Assembly: GCA_020052415.1 (NCBI GenBank)
Contig: JAGVPB010000049.1
Coordinates: 1 to 64,000, forward strand
DNA length: 64,000 bases
Origin: Bacteroidales bacterium
GTDB taxonomy: Bacteria > Bacteroidota > Bacteroidia > Bacteroidales > JAADJA01
Direction of reading: 5' to 3'
In this document: positions 52,237 through 59,601 of the stretch, one piece after another
How the letters are laid out: each line of letters starts with the position of its first letter
Numbering within the stretch: position 1 is the stretch's first letter
Made by a program: the position numbers and the translations under genes
Notes under the pieces: generated by a model
What the model was told of the DNA's origin: nothing
The model's database searches: none
What the model saw: only the letters and a program-made list of their open reading frames with translations

Positions 52237-52518
52237 CTACTTGTAAAGGCAAACGTAAGCGCTGTCTGTTTTAATCTTCAACTTGAACTTTTTGTCTTTA
52301 GCCACAATAAAGGTATCGTAAGGCTTGTAATCTTTCCATTCGGTTTGCCCCGGTAACTGAACGGTCATCACTCCTGAAACAACAGTTACATATTCAGTTG
52401 TTGAAGTTCCGAACTCATATTCTCCCGGTGCCATAACTCCAACTGTAGCCGGGCATTCCGGGGTTTTATAAGCAATTGATTTGACATTGCCGTCGAAATA
52501 TTCATTTACTTTAAACAT
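52237..52518 (-). CDS. ppnP: Pyrimidine/purine nucleoside phosphorylase PpnP
   Basis: This 93-residue single cupin-fold protein (DUF1255) matches PpnP throughout: KVNEYFDGNVKSIAY, TVGVMAPGEYEFGTST, EYVTVVSGVMTVQLPG, W.DY and FKLKI...YVCLY. It catalyses phosphorolysis of several nucleosides to base and ribose-1-phosphate. It fits salvage of nucleosides produced by secreted nucleases encoded nearby, although co-regulation is not shown. The length is typical. Confidence 0.95.
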   Translation of the reverse strand: MFKVNEYFDGNVKSIAYKTPECPATVGVMAPGEYEFGTSTTEYVTVVSGVMTVQLPGQTEWKDYKPYDTFIVAKDKKFKLKIKTDSAYVCLYK

Positions 52519-52763
52519 GGTATTAATTTTTTGGGCGAAAATATAAATTTAAATAATTGCCGATAAATAATTATTTGTCACCATTCGCTCAGACAGGGTC
52601 ACCGTTGTCTAATTCATCCTTGAAATCGCTTTTTCATTACGGTAATTTCGCCTCATTAAAAAATTAAGATTCTGGTAATCTCAGAAACAAATTGTTGTCA
52701 TGAAAAATTTAAATATTACTTCGGCCTTGCTACTTATGAAACAACCACTAAAACTTATTCACT

Positions 52764-53531
52764 ATGAAAGCAAAAATACTATCGGCAGCATTGATCTGTC
52801 TGACTACCGGATTTTTTATTCCCTGCTCTTGTTATTCCCAGGAATGGGGTGGAACCGGGCCAATAGGTCTTTTAACTGGCTGGTCATTAAACACTAACGG
52901 GGGATTAACCTCTTACTTTGGCGATTTGAGCCTGCATGATTCCGATTTCGGAGCTAAACTTGCAAAAGAAAGTGGACCCGCAATGAGTATTATTCTATCT
53001 AAAAATATCTATAAGAATGCAATTAGTCTCTCTGGACAACTGCTTGCCGGAAAACTTGAGGGGCGGAAAGGAAACATTTCATTTACTGCTGAACTGATGG
53101 AATATAACGTGCATGCCCGCATTGATTTTGTTGACCTTTTTATGTTAAAAAGGAGCCATTCTTTTGGAATAGTGGGATATGCAGGCGTCGGACAGTTCTT
53201 GTTCGGTACGAAAAAGATAGAAATAAATGAAAGATTGGTAAAGAATTTTCAACACGATACCCGCGTTGGGGAATTTGTCTTTTTCTTTGGCGGTGGGATT
53301 TATTATAAATTAAATGCAAACCTTGGCTTAACGGCTGATCTGGCTATTCGCCAGTGCCAGAACGACCGTTTGGATGACTATGTAAAAAATGATGATTACG
53401 ATTATTATTCCTATCTCAGTGTAGGGATTAGTTATTATATCAATACGTTTAAACGGGAACCTCTTAAAAACAAAGCCCGGCTGGCAAATACCAGTTTTCT
53501 TTTCCGGTCGGCGGCTCATACTGCTCAATAG
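52764..53531 (+). CDS. Exported outer-membrane beta-barrel protein
   Basis: This 255-residue protein has a signal peptide (ILSAALICLTTGFFIPCSCYSQ) and then a beta-rich sequence like an OmpA-type eight-strand barrel: SLNTNGGLTSYFGDLSLH, ISLSGQLLAGKLEG, HSFGIVGYAGVGQFLFG, FVFFFGGGIYYKLN, LGLTADLAIRQ and YSYLSVGISYYI. The C-terminal ~25 residues are polar and basic. There is no OmpA peptidoglycan-binding domain. Two cysteines near the cleavage site could also suggest a lipoprotein signal, but the spacing is not convincing. Function unknown. Confidence 0.75.
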   Translation: MKAKILSAALICLTTGFFIPCSCYSQEWGGTGPIGLLTGWSLNTNGGLTSYFGDLSLHDSDFGAKLAKESGPAMSIILSKNIYKNAISLSGQLLAGKLEGRKGNISFTAELMEYNVHARIDFVDLFMLKRSHSFGIVGYAGVGQFLFGTKKIEINERLVKNFQHDTRVGEFVFFFGGGIYYKLNANLGLTADLAIRQCQNDRLDDYVKNDDYDYYSYLSVGISYYINTFKREPLKNKARLANTSFLFRSAAHTAQ

Positions 53532-53558
53532 CAGAATGATGTCTTTGTAAAAGAATAA

Positions 53559-53726
53559 TTAAGTCTTTTTATTGCAGAATTTCCGAAACGGCACCCCAAT
53601 TATCTGCTTCGCCGCCGAAATTATATTTCTTTCATTGTTATCTACATGTAAAGCTTTCAATTCTTCTTCGAATGATTTCCACCGGTTGCCGAGACAAACC
53701 ATTTCACAGTCTTTTTCAGGATTAGT
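53559..53726 (-). pseudogene. Decayed copy of the sucA 3' end
   Basis: The minus-strand frame reads EKDCEMVCLGNRWKSFEEEL, then KALHVDNNERNIISAAKQII. This is a clear relative of the C-terminus of sucA (54232-57081): EKDCKMVCIGNRWKSFEEEM, then KAMKVDHIESKSISALKQIK. A TAA stop at 53729-53727 lies just upstream, so nothing larger is encoded. About 12 residues after the matching end are new. It is either the remnant of a tandem duplicate of the E1 gene or a captured 3' fragment. It lies about 500 bp beyond the sucA stop, in the same orientation. Confidence 0.8.
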
Positions 53727-53762
53727 TTAGATGCCGGTTAAATAATTCCATACTGACCCACA

Positions 53763-53793
53763 TTTGGTTACACAAGGAAAATCGCTATTTTTG
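53763..53793 (+). promoter_or_regulatory. Promoter of the antitoxin gene and toxin remnant
   Basis: TTTG (53763-53766), exactly 19 bp, and TATTTTTG (53786-53793) form a full Bacteroidota-type promoter just upstream of the ATG at 53810. The predicted leader is about 10 nt. Confidence 0.65.
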
Positions 53794-53809
53794 TAACAAA
53801 TAATAAGTT

Positions 53810-54025
53810 ATGAAATCGCAGGTTTTAAAGTTTAACAACATAATCGAGACGATTTATTCGCTTCCTCTTGAGGATAAGGTGGAAATTAAAACTCTCCTGG
53901 AACACAATATTGCGGAGGCAAGGAGAGACGAGATTGAACTGAATTTCAGAAAATCAAAAGCGGAACATAAATCAGGCAAATTGAAATTTTCTTCCAGAAT
54001 AGATGAACTTAAAAAAATGCTGTAA
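53810..54025 (+). CDS. Antitoxin-like protein of a RelE/ParE-type TA pair
   Basis: This 71-residue protein opens with KFNNIIETIYSLPLEDKVEI, then KTLLEHNIAEARRDEI, and ends KLKFSSRIDELKKML. Proteins with this pattern are common in Bacteroidota directly before a RelE-like toxin and are presumed antitoxins: an N-terminal DNA-binding/dimerisation helix and a C-terminal toxin-wrapping region. The stop overlaps the next start (TAATG), a typical TA arrangement. The toxin frame that follows, 54025-54090, is only 21 codons long. The promoter is intact, so the antitoxin may still be expressed. Confidence 0.75.
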   Translation: MKSQVLKFNNIIETIYSLPLEDKVEIKTLLEHNIAEARRDEIELNFRKSKAEHKSGKLKFSSRIDELKKML

Positions 54026-54090
54026 TGGAAGTGTCATTTAGCAGTTTTTTCAAGAAAGTTGACATAGGTACTCACAATGAAGTATATTAA
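54025..54090 (+). pseudogene. RelE-like toxin reduced by internal deletion to 21 codons
   Basis: The start overlaps the antitoxin stop. The product would be MEVSFSSFFKK joined directly to VDIGTHNEVY. The first part resembles the N-terminus of RelE-like toxins paired with this antitoxin family, and the last part resembles their C-terminus (FVDIGTHxEVY). About 60-70 central residues are missing while the frame is kept. The deletion therefore removed the catalytic core, without disturbing the antitoxin. It could be chance similarity, but both ends match in the right order and position. Confidence 0.65.
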
Positions 54091-54231
54091 TTTCTAACTT
54101 TTGTAAACCTGCAATTTTATCCCCGTTGTCTTTTGTCTTCATGCCTGTAATGTCAACAAACAGGACCCCGGATCAGATTAAAATTTAAACCGGAATTTTA
54201 TTGACGTTATTTCCAAAACGATAAGTCGTGC

Positions 54232-57081
54232 TTATTTTATCTGCTTCAGTGCCGAAATAGATTTGCTCTCAATGTGATCAACCTTCATGGCTTTCATTTC
54301 TTCTTCAAACGATTTCCACCGGTTGCCGATACAAACCATTTTGCAGTCCTTTTCGAGGTTCGGACAGATACATTCTTCAAAGGTTTTTTCAATAATTTTC
54401 CTCTGCCTTACAAAATGGAATTTGCTTGAGCCGGTCGCCGGGCTTCCGCTTGCGGGGCGGGCAATAAGCTTTAACAGTACTTCATTAAATTCAAGGTGAA
54501 TGTATGGCCAGGCACCCATATTGTACGGCTCTTCCTGAACCCAAATCCAGGTCTGGGCATTCCTGTATTTCTCAATGATCTTATTGAGTTGCTTTCGCGG
54601 TAAAGGTGACAGTTGTTCTATTCTGACAACTGCAACCGATTCATTTTTTATCTTTTCCTTCTCCTCCAAAAGATCATAAAATATTTTGCCTGTGCAGAAA
54701 ACTACTTTTTCAATCTTACCAGGCTTAGCTGTTGAATCATCTAATACTTCCCTGAATTTTCCAGTGGTCAGTTCTGCGATGGGGGAAACACAAAGAGGAT
54801 GACGCAACAAACTTTTGGGAGTAAAAATGATCAGGGGCTTGCGGAAAGGCCGGTGTATCTGACGACGCAGTACATGGAAAAAATTAGCCGGGGTCGTGCA
54901 GTTAACAACCTGCATGTTCATTTCTGCACTCATCGTCAGGAAACGTTCCATTCTGGCGCTGGAGTGTTCCGGTCCCTGCCCTTCATAGCCATGCGGGAGA
55001 TACAAAACTAGGTGGTTCATTACATTCCATTTGTCTTCGGCGCTGGTGATATATTGATCAATGATGACCTGTGCAACATTATGGAAATCGCCGAACTGCG
55101 CCTCCCAAATCACAAGGTTGTTGGGTGATAGGCATGCATATCCATATTCAAATCCAAGCACGCCGTATTCCGACAGATGAGAATTGTAAACTTCAAATCG
55201 TGCCTGGTTTTCGCCAAGATTATTTAACGGAACATACTCTTCCTCCGAATCTTCAACTTTCAGGAGTGCATGACGGTGCGAAAAAGTTCCTCTTGCCGAA
55301 TCCTGCCCGCTGAGCCTTACAGGATGACCCTCATCGAGTAAAGAACCGTAAGCCAGTAACTCTCCCATCGCCCAATCAATCATCCCGGTCTTTTCGATCA
55401 TTTCACGTCTCGATTCCTGCAATCTGATAATCTTTTTGAAAAGATTTATGCCGACAGGCACTTCCGTAATTCTTCTTCCTATTTCTAAAATTTTCTTATT
55501 GGCTACGCCGGTTTCAGGAGAAACATCGAAGTCATCAGGTTTGGCTTTGCGTATATCTTTCCAGCCTTCCTGAAGGAAGGAAATATTGACTTTTTCGGTT
55601 TGCCTGGCTTCGGCAAGATTGTTCTCGAAAACTTCATTGAGATGCTTTTCGGTTTCGGTGGCCTCTTTTGCAGTAATCACTCCAATGCCAACGAGCTTTT
55701 CTTTATAAATCTGCATCGGATCGGGATGATTTTCAATGAGTTTATAAAGAAGAGGCTGGGTAAATCTGGGTTCATCCCCTTCGTTGTGGCCGTATTTCCT
55801 GTAACACAAAAGGTCAATAAATACATCGTTGTGAAATTTTTCCCTGTACTCCATTGCCAGTTGTATAGTATAACCGAGCGCTTCGACATCATCTCCGTTA
55901 ACATGAAAAACCGGTGAAAGAATGGTTTTACCAACATCGGTGCAGTATGTGCTGGTTCTGGCATCGAGGTAATTGGTCGTAAACCCTACCTGGTTATTCA
56001 CCACAAGGTGAACCGTACCGCCGGTTTTATAGCCTGCAAGCCCTGACATTTGTAAAACTTCATAAACAACTCCCTGTCCTGCGATAGAGGCATCGCCATG
56101 AATGAGTATAGGGCAAACTTTTTCAAAATCGCCCTTATATTCCCTGTCAATTTTAGCCCTTGCAATTCCCTGTACGACCGGATCAACGGCTTCGAGGTGA
56201 GAGGGATTGGGGGCCAGTGTAAGTTTGATGTTTTGACCGGTAGTTGTTTTTCTTTCCGCTACATAGCCGAGGTGATATTTTACATCACCCAGCAGGCTTT
56301 CATCTTCGTATTCCTTACCTTCAAACTCGTTGAAAATATTGTGAAAGGGCTTTTTCAGGATATTAGCCAGAACATTCAGCCGGCCACGGTGCGGCATACC
56401 GATCACGAATTCTTTTGCTCCCAGAATTGCACCTTTTTCAATAATGGTATCAAGAGCAGGGATCATTGCTTCAGCGCCTTCGAGTGAAAAGCGTTTCTGA
56501 CCCGGAAATTTTTTATGAATGAACTTCTCAAACAAAACCGCCCTGCTAAGATGCCTGAAAATATATTTTTTCTCTTCCTGGCTAAAGGGATAAATGTTTT
56601 TTGATCCTTCCATTTTCGATTTCATCCACGAAAGAATTTCAGGTTGGCGGATATATAAAAATTCAACACCGACTGATGCGCAATAGGTTTCTTCCAAGTG
56701 GGAAATAATGTTTTTTAGTATTGTCTTTCCCAATCCAATTTCATTTCCGGCCTGAAATTCTTTTTCAAGGTCATCTTTCGTTAACCCGAAATTTTCAATG
56801 GCCAATGTAGGTGTGTATGTTCTCCGGGTTCGTACCGGATTTGTTTTGGTGAATAAATGTCCCCGCTGCCTGTAACCGTTAATAAGGTTTATGACTTTAA
56901 ATTCCGATGGATAGAGTTCGGCTTTTTCTGAACTCTTTGAAAAATCAGTTCTGGCAAATTCGAAACCCTCAAAGAACTTTTTCATGCTCTCCTCCACCGA
57001 ATCCGGATCTTTTTTATAACTTTTATAAAACTGGTCAATTAAATCCGGATCAGCACCATTCAACCAGGAAAATTTATCCAT
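54232..57081 (-). CDS. sucA: 2-oxoglutarate dehydrogenase E1 component
   Basis: This 949-residue thiamine-dependent enzyme decarboxylates 2-oxoglutarate and transfers the succinyl group to lipoyl-E2. FSWLNGADPDLIDQFYKSY is the N-terminal E2-binding segment. IGMPHRGRLNVLANI, GDASIAGQGVVYE, VNNQVGFTT and the C-terminal domain with HGYEGQGPEHSSARMERFL and QEEPYNMGAW are present. The ATG at 57081 gives the conserved opening; an upstream start at 57141 is not supported. No sucB (E2) is adjacent, which differs from many bacteria. A decayed copy of its 3' end lies at 53559-53726. It forms a second 2-oxoglutarate oxidation route beside KorAB. Confidence 0.94.
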   Translation of the reverse strand: MDKFSWLNGADPDLIDQFYKSYKKDPDSVEESMKKFFEGFEFARTDFSKSSEKAELYPSEFKVINLINGYRQRGHLFTKTNPVRTRRTYTPTLAIENFGLTKDDLEKEFQAGNEIGLGKTILKNIISHLEETYCASVGVEFLYIRQPEILSWMKSKMEGSKNIYPFSQEEKKYIFRHLSRAVLFEKFIHKKFPGQKRFSLEGAEAMIPALDTIIEKGAILGAKEFVIGMPHRGRLNVLANILKKPFHNIFNEFEGKEYEDESLLGDVKYHLGYVAERKTTTGQNIKLTLAPNPSHLEAVDPVVQGIARAKIDREYKGDFEKVCPILIHGDASIAGQGVVYEVLQMSGLAGYKTGGTVHLVVNNQVGFTTNYLDARTSTYCTDVGKTILSPVFHVNGDDVEALGYTIQLAMEYREKFHNDVFIDLLCYRKYGHNEGDEPRFTQPLLYKLIENHPDPMQIYKEKLVGIGVITAKEATETEKHLNEVFENNLAEARQTEKVNISFLQEGWKDIRKAKPDDFDVSPETGVANKKILEIGRRITEVPVGINLFKKIIRLQESRREMIEKTGMIDWAMGELLAYGSLLDEGHPVRLSGQDSARGTFSHRHALLKVEDSEEEYVPLNNLGENQARFEVYNSHLSEYGVLGFEYGYACLSPNNLVIWEAQFGDFHNVAQVIIDQYITSAEDKWNVMNHLVLYLPHGYEGQGPEHSSARMERFLTMSAEMNMQVVNCTTPANFFHVLRRQIHRPFRKPLIIFTPKSLLRHPLCVSPIAELTTGKFREVLDDSTAKPGKIEKVVFCTGKIFYDLLEEKEKIKNESVAVVRIEQLSPLPRKQLNKIIEKYRNAQTWIWVQEEPYNMGAWPYIHLEFNEVLLKLIARPASGSPATGSSKFHFVRQRKIIEKTFEECICPNLEKDCKMVCIGNRWKSFEEEMKAMKVDHIESKSISALKQIK

Positions 57082-57263
57082 AATATGCCTGTTAAATAAA
57101 GGAATGCAAAAATAGTATATAATAAACAATTGTATTCCCACAAATAAAGGTAAAACCCGGAGAAATGTTCACCCTGTATGATGATTTGGAAAATTAAAAT
57201 GCTAAAGTTCTTTTAAATATTTTAGATACAAGGAATTTTAAAATGCGTGTATCTATGCGATGG

Positions 57264-58103
57264 TTATTTCTTTTCCCGCTTTACCAGTTCCTTCTTTTTC
57301 TTTGTTTCCGGTAAATAATTGTCTTCTGAAACAATTTTATTACCTGTTTTTAATTCCAATGCTTTTCTTGCGTCACCGGCAATTGTCCCACCTTGTTTAG
57401 CAACAGTTTTATTTTGTACAAATCCCCTGGGATTTTTTGTTTTCACAATAGCCGATGTTGATGCTTCACCCAACATCGAAAAAATCAATTCAAGGTCATT
57501 CATGTGATCCCGAAGGTTCTGGCTTTTCAATCCTTTGACTTTCTTATATTCAGAAGGGGTCAAACCAAAGGTTGCTTTTGAGATTTCTGCAGTAAGAATT
57601 GCATATTCAATTTGTTCCTTTACACCCCTGTTTTTCCATTCTTCAGTTAGTTCTTCACGAATGGCTATGCTTCGCATCCGTTTTTCAATCCAGTCATCAG
57701 GATAACCTTTCAACTTGTAGAATTCCCTTGTCCGCTGAGTTGCTAATTCCGGATTTTCAATTTCTTCGAGACGATCAGAACCCACTTTTGCCAACCATAT
57801 TTTAAAAGGCTCGGCTTTGGGTGATGGAATGGATTGAATAATTCTTAAAAGTCCTTTTGTGTCCGCTGCTTGAACTTTTCGTTTTTTACCATCAGCTGCT
57901 TTCATTTCTACCAGGGTACAAATTGTACCCCAGTTGCTTTTTAGCATTTCATCCCGACTTAATATTCTCTTTATGTATTGTTTAACATCGGAACTATCTG
58001 TTAGAATTTCAACTACATCCTGAACTGAAAAATACCATTTTCCCTCTGTTTCATTCCAAACCGTCCTTATTTTCTTACTTTCAAATAGTTTAATATTGCT
58101 CAT
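57264..58103 (-). CDS. BRO-N domain protein (phage antirepressor-like)
   Basis: This 279-residue protein opens LFESKKIRTVWNETEGKWYFSVQDVVEIL, cut here only for pattern: the key parts are IRTVW, KWYFSVQDVV and the later TKGLLRIIQSIPSPKAEPFK, which identify the BRO-N domain. The second half (WIEKRMRSIAIREELTEEW, ILTAEISKATFGLTPSEY, LRDHMNDLELIFSMLGEAS) resembles DinD-like/BRO-C sequences of bacterial chromosomal homologues. The C-terminus is Lys-rich. BRO-N proteins bind DNA; many are phage-derived. No other phage gene is adjacent, so it may be a domesticated gene. Its exact role is unknown. Confidence 0.85.
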   Translation of the reverse strand: MSNIKLFESKKIRTVWNETEGKWYFSVQDVVEILTDSSDVKQYIKRILSRDEMLKSNWGTICTLVEMKAADGKKRKVQAADTKGLLRIIQSIPSPKAEPFKIWLAKVGSDRLEEIENPELATQRTREFYKLKGYPDDWIEKRMRSIAIREELTEEWKNRGVKEQIEYAILTAEISKATFGLTPSEYKKVKGLKSQNLRDHMNDLELIFSMLGEASTSAIVKTKNPRGFVQNKTVAKQGGTIAGDARKALELKTGNKIVSEDNYLPETKKKKELVKREKK

Positions 58104-58212
58104 AAATTGTAAATATTTGATACTGCTATGCGACAGATTTTTTTTTTAATGGAAGTTAATGCGATACTGAATTAAATCTTCTTAGATTTCTACAAGGTTA
58201 ATGTCAGTCTGA

Positions 58213-59481
58213 TTACTGTTTAACGATCTTTCTTGTTGTTACGAAATTTTTGTGATTATGTATTTTCAGTAAATAGACATTGCCTGCAAATTTATCCATC
58301 GGAATAATAACAGTATTGACTGGTTCATGAAGATTATAGCTCCCCGAAAAAAGTATTTTTCCCTGCAAATTAATTATGTCTGCAAAAAATGGCATCGGTT
58401 CTTTAAATGAAATATGTAATTCCAACTGATTCTGTACCGGGTTCTGAAAAGACAAGCTCACATTATCACTGAAATAGCTTTCGGTTCCCAGATCCTCACC
58501 GACAAGCATTTCTATTACGACCGGTAAATGATCGGACATGCTGTAAAGTGAATTCAGGACATCCGTCGGTACGGAATTATTTTGAGGTGAAGAGTTGACT
58601 GAACTGTTAAAGTGCTCACCATCCTGGCCTACTGCATGATAAGACCCGTTAATGTATTTCATGTATGTTGAACCATTCATGATTTCGTCTGAAACCAGAA
58701 TGAAATCAAAGCGGTCATCGAGGCCTCCGGATGATGCGCAATCTCCTGAAGTATGTGTTGATTGTGTATGATAGTCGGCATAGTAGGAATTATTATTCCA
58801 GTCGCCAACCTTGTTCACAGGATCATAAAACCTGACATTTTGATCGGAATAAAAAAGGAGGTTCTGAAATGCCTGCTCTGCTGCCGTATAAAGATTAAAA
58901 TCTCCTGAAAACGTGTAATTGCCTGTGGCACTTGCATTATGAAGGTAATTCATGAGCTTGTTCGTCTCGTTGGCACGTTCATTCTCATCGGAAGTTTCAT
59001 TTCCGGCTTTAAGATGTGCTACAACACAATTCAGATCAACCTGTGCAGGCTGACCTGTTGTATAAAATTTCATTTTAAAAATATCAATATCCCTGACATT
59101 GGTTTCGATGGCAACATTCGATACCATACCCAGCTTATTGCTGTTGAAATAGATTTCATTTACAATATCGGAATTTGAATAATTCGGAGGATTTCCCCGT
59201 TCCCAATAATTTACCCCATCCACATTTAAAGCGTGGGTCAGTATATAGTCGTGGTAAAGCGTTGATTCATTGATTTCATTTACAAGTAAAATATCCGGCT
59301 TAACATAATTTACAATGGTTTTCAGGTTGCTGGTTTTTGTAATGTAGCTGTTGTTCGACTGATTACACGAAGAAAAGTTATTGCCAAACATCAGCAGGTT
59401 ATATTGCATAATCCTTAGGGTGTCCTGAGAATAAGAGGAAATGCCTGCAAGCAGGAAAAGAACGCAGAATATAAATTTCAT
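58213..59481 (-). CDS. Secreted endonuclease/exonuclease/phosphatase-family protein with T9SS signal
   Basis: This 422-residue protein has a signal peptide (MKFIFCVLFLLAGISSYSQ) and an EEP domain beginning LRIMQYNLLMFG (metal-binding Asn), with PDILLVNEIN (catalytic Glu), CVVAHLKAG (His), FSGDFNLYT (Asp-Asn) and SDHLPVVIEM (Asp-His). The C-terminal ~80 residues form a T9SS type A domain with SFQNPVQNQLELHI and LLKIHNH. EEP enzymes cut phosphodiesters in nucleic acids or other substrates. Secretion and the presence of two other secreted nucleases suggest nucleic acid. The ATG at 59481 fits the signal peptide. Confidence 0.88.
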   Translation of the reverse strand: MKFIFCVLFLLAGISSYSQDTLRIMQYNLLMFGNNFSSCNQSNNSYITKTSNLKTIVNYVKPDILLVNEINESTLYHDYILTHALNVDGVNYWERGNPPNYSNSDIVNEIYFNSNKLGMVSNVAIETNVRDIDIFKMKFYTTGQPAQVDLNCVVAHLKAGNETSDENERANETNKLMNYLHNASATGNYTFSGDFNLYTAAEQAFQNLLFYSDQNVRFYDPVNKVGDWNNNSYYADYHTQSTHTSGDCASSGGLDDRFDFILVSDEIMNGSTYMKYINGSYHAVGQDGEHFNSSVNSSPQNNSVPTDVLNSLYSMSDHLPVVIEMLVGEDLGTESYFSDNVSLSFQNPVQNQLELHISFKEPMPFFADIINLQGKILFSGSYNLHEPVNTVIIPMDKFAGNVYLLKIHNHKNFVTTRKIVKQ

Positions 59482-59601
59482 AATACAAATATTAGGGCAC
59501 AAATATACTAAAGTGAATAAAATTTCAATGTTTCACCCAAGCGGAATTTATTTAATTTATATTTTTGGTGCTTTGTGAATAATAACAAAGGACTGGAAGC
59601 A

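Noticed and set aside
52700-52897. 65-codon frame overlapping the outer-membrane protein start
   Set aside because: The overlapping frame from 52764 has a signal peptide and beta-barrel pattern; this one does not.
57264-58103. Prophage around the BRO-N gene
   Set aside because: The neighbours are housekeeping or secreted-protein genes; no integrase, capsid or terminase gene is present.
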